Source: Bacteroidales bacterium
GTDB lineage: Bacteria; Bacteroidota; Bacteroidia; Bacteroidales; GCA-2748055
DNA length: 64,000 nt
NCBI GenBank assembly: GCA_023138875.1
Contig: JAGLOO010000008.1
Span: 1-64,000 of the forward strand
Reading direction: 5' to 3'
The position numbers were made by a program, and so were the translations under genes. This document shows positions 62,223-64,000 of the stretch, piece after piece (positions within the stretch are counted from its first letter, which is position 1; every line of letters starts with the position of its first letter). The notes below the pieces were generated by a model. That model was given only the letters and a program-made list of their open reading frames with translations. It was not told the origin of the DNA and did no database searches.

Positions 62223-63043
62223 ATGATGACTATTGGTAAAAAAGCACTCTTCATTGTTTTATTAGTCTGGACAGGTAGCATCCTTCAAGGGCAGCTCACT
62301 GTTGGTGCAGCATCTGCAGCAGATGTAAACTCCCAGCACTGGAATTCGGCTAAATACGCTTTCATTGAAGGGAAAGACGGGGTTGCAATAAGGCGGAACC
62401 GTAGCAAGCCAGTATCGTCCAAAAGAATTTGCTATCGATGCCGGCTATTCCCGGTTGTTTACCGATAATTTTTCCGGAGGTATTGTCATCAGATATATCC
62501 TGTCGGATCTCACCGATGGACAGGCTACTGCGGGTGGACAGGAGACCACAGCAGGTATGTGGTAGATTCGAATACAGCATCAATGAGCAACATTCCATCT
62601 CCCTGAATACGGATGTGAATAAATTATTGGTGCCTACTCCGCCCGTTTATGAAACTGATACAGTCACCGGGAATATGATTTTATTATTTGGGAAAGAAGC
62701 TCCTGAATTTGTTCTTGCCGGAATGTTCCAGTCTTTTTATGATGCCCCGGGAATCTTAAAGTCTGATGGCACCCGAAGTGTGCTGCTTGAAGAGATGTAT
62801 GAAATAACCTACGGTATTGGCCTGGAATACCGGTACAGAAACCTTGTTGCCATTCGCACCGGCTATTTTCATGAACATAGTACCAAAGGAAACAGAAAGT
62901 ATTTTACAGTTGGGATGGGAGTAAAACTTAGATACATATCATTTGATGCATCTTATTCGCGTCCTGTTTATCAGTATAGCCCATTATCTAATACATTCAG
63001 ACTAACCCTTATAACAGAGTTTGGCAAAGTTTCAAATCAGTAA
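62223..63043 (+). pseudogene. porV: porV pseudogene with internal deletions
   Basis: PorV is the outer-membrane T9SS shuttle/attachment protein. This locus carries its pieces in order but in different frames: HWNSAKYAFIEGKDGVAI (62337-62390), then a jump to PKEFAIDAGYSRLFTDNFSG (about 62418-62480) with a stop near 62564, then INEQHSISLNTDVNKLLVPT onward to the end at 63043, including SFYDAPGILKSDGTRSVLLE and TGYFHEHSTKGNRKYFTVG. Compared with a full PorV (about 380-400 residues) at least two internal blocks are missing. An intact copy must exist elsewhere if T9SS works in this organism. Confidence 0.8.
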
Positions 63044-63286
63044 TTGCGCTGAGAGATACACGCTATAGGCAGAAAGATACACGATACAGCTCCTTTATCC
63101 AGATATTTCGAAATTGCACCAGGCTGGAAGCCCCGTTTAGTTTCCCTGTTTTTTTTATTTACACCACCATGGTGTTGCGGTCCGATGGGCCCTTTGATAT
63201 CCAGTCCAGGAAAGAGGGCATCTTCGATCACTGCGATCCCATTGTTAACCACCGAGATCCGGTCTCCTTTAATGATTATATCGAAT

Positions 63287-63431
63287 GCATTCCCTTTTCA
63301 CCTCAGGATTCCCGGCTGGTGTGAAGAGCCTGCCCCTGAAACACCTTGAAGAGGTTCCACCGGACGAGATCACCCTCATCCCATACGGATGCTCAACCCT
63401 CCGGATCACCGAATTTCCTGTCGTACACTAA
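63287..63431 (+). pseudogene. Remnant of a GH127/DUF1680-like glycosidase
   Basis: Two short pieces in different frames: AFPFHLRIPGWC (from 63287) and, from 63321, SLPLKHLEEVPPDEITLIPY followed by GCSTLRITEFPVV to a stop at 63429-63431. The RIPGWC box and the ITLIPYGCTxLRITEFP ending remind me of beta-L-arabinofuranosidase-like (DUF1680) proteins, where they are far apart. The upstream 63044-63286 contains no gene I can recognise. Assignment is tentative. Confidence 0.42.
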
Positions 63432-64000
63432 TCCTGGGATTGCTGTAATTCACTCAGGATTTTTTGAAATTCTCTGTGTAAAATTGGAGCAGTTTCGGGA
63501 CCAACAGAGTTTTTTTCTCCATAGGGAGCATCATCATACGTGTAAGGTGCTTCCTCATCCCATTGGCTTTTTGGAAGAATGTATCCAATTTCATCATTTG
63601 ACAACCCTACAATGAATCGATATTTTCCCGGCATCAATTCGCGCAGTGGCGGGATTTCTATGGGATCAATTTCATAATCCTGTCCCCCGGGAGCCTCAAT
63701 ACCGCCATTAACGATTTCAGGATAAATTTCTCCCGGAATGCATAAGAAACTTGCCGGACCGAGTGTGAATGCAGCAAGTTCTGTTCGTATTTTGAACCAG
63801 CCGGTCATTCCAAAATCCAGGACTCCGAGCATTGCAGCCACACGAAACACTTTATTATCCAATGGCAACGCAATTGTTTTTGCCCGGACAGAGATACTTG
63901 CTTTATTTATTACAGTATCCGGTTGGGCAAGGGCATCAAGTGCCAGCATGGCAAGTTTTTGTCCCTGAGCTTTTGCTTTGTTAAAGGAAGCCTCAGTATA
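63428..64000 (-). CDS. Ceramidase-like alkaline hydrolase, 3' part only
   Basis: The frame enters from beyond 64000 and ends at the TAG at 63428-63430, so about 190 C-terminal residues are seen. The pattern FTLGPASFLCIPGEIYPEIV, then GKYRFIVGLSNDEIGYILPK and SQWDEEAPYTYDDAPYGEKN, fits the neutral/alkaline non-lysosomal ceramidase-like family common in Bacteroidota. It overlaps the end of the glycosidase remnant by four bases on the opposite strand. The catalytic N-terminal part lies outside the window. Confidence 0.72.
   Translation of the reverse strand, partial: YTEASFNKAKAQGQKLAMLALDALAQPDTVINKASISVRAKTIALPLDNKVFRVAAMLGVLDFGMTGWFKIRTELAAFTLGPASFLCIPGEIYPEIVNGGIEAPGGQDYEIDPIEIPPLRELMPGKYRFIVGLSNDEIGYILPKSQWDEEAPYTYDDAPYGEKNSVGPETAPILHREFQKILSELQQSQD

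Noticed and set aside
1-64000. CRISPR array or cas genes
   Set aside because: I saw no regularly spaced short direct repeats and no Cas-like protein.

Overview
The window reads as a chromosomal segment of a Bacteroidota bacterium, probably an anaerobic or microaerophilic member of the Bacteroidales/Marinilabiliales type. The evidence is: SusC/HmuR-type TonB receptors with carboxypeptidase-regulatory N-terminal domains, HmuY-like lipoproteins, a type IX secretion (T9SS) C-terminal signal, a decayed porV gene, DUF4491/DUF6787/DUF2023 small proteins that I associate with this phylum, flavodoxin, a glycyl radical enzyme, and Bacteroidota-style promoters (TTTG, about 20 nt, TAnnTTTG). All assignments are from reading the sequence; no database search was possible.

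Layout. 1-5430 is an accessory scrap heap: an IS3-family insertion sequence sits in a decayed CotH-like gene, followed by about 1.4 kb of hairpins and repeat fragments, then a large serine recombinase gene broken by one in-frame stop, then a 190-bp repeat. 5431-11447 is a redox or nitrosative-stress type locus: two hemerythrin-like/LuxR-regulator pairs flank a DUF2249 protein, a DUF1858 protein and a membrane protein, followed by flavodoxin and its DUF2023 partner. 11452-17923 is an RND/MMPL export locus with an outer-membrane lipoprotein-sorting-type protein, a beta-barrel protein and three methyltransferase-type genes, one of them a TetR-methyltransferase chimera. 17951-19194 holds a truncated cation-efflux gene and two small membrane proteins.

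19240-38943 is a large heme/iron acquisition island: three TonB receptors, four HmuY-like proteins (one with a T9SS signal), two PepSY-type membrane proteins, a NosR/RnfG-like flavin and Fe-S membrane protein, a CbiX/CbiK-type chelatase made as a lipoprotein, and an IrtAB/YbtPQ-like pair of ABC half-transporters. The combination suggests capture of a tetrapyrrole or metal chelate, membrane-linked reduction and possibly metal removal at the cell surface. It is my leading candidate for an undescribed system. A second copy of the 190-bp repeat, in inverted orientation, closes this region at 38927-39116 next to tRNA-Met, so the 33.9 kb from 5039 to 38926 lies between inverted repeats.

39482-46444 has tRNA-Met, a CPA2/RCK transporter, a homocysteine methyltransferase-family enzyme, a plug-only TonB-receptor-like protein, a GNAT-like protein and a MATE exporter. 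46494-49684 encodes a glycyl radical enzyme resembling trans-4-hydroxy-L-proline dehydratase (HypD) with its activase. 49778-60324 is a murein-peptide recycling region: NlpC/P60 endopeptidase, two dipeptide epimerases (one with a Tat-type signal), LD-carboxypeptidase, PBP4-type DacB, an NhaC-type antiporter, an AONS/KBL-type PLP enzyme, a DUF1684 lipoprotein and a DUF1460 amidase-like lipoprotein. 60515-64000 holds an AbiE-type toxin-antitoxin pair whose toxin has lost catalytic-motif residues, tRNA-Ser, a badly deleted porV pseudogene, a glycosidase remnant and the 3' part of a ceramidase-like gene running off the window.
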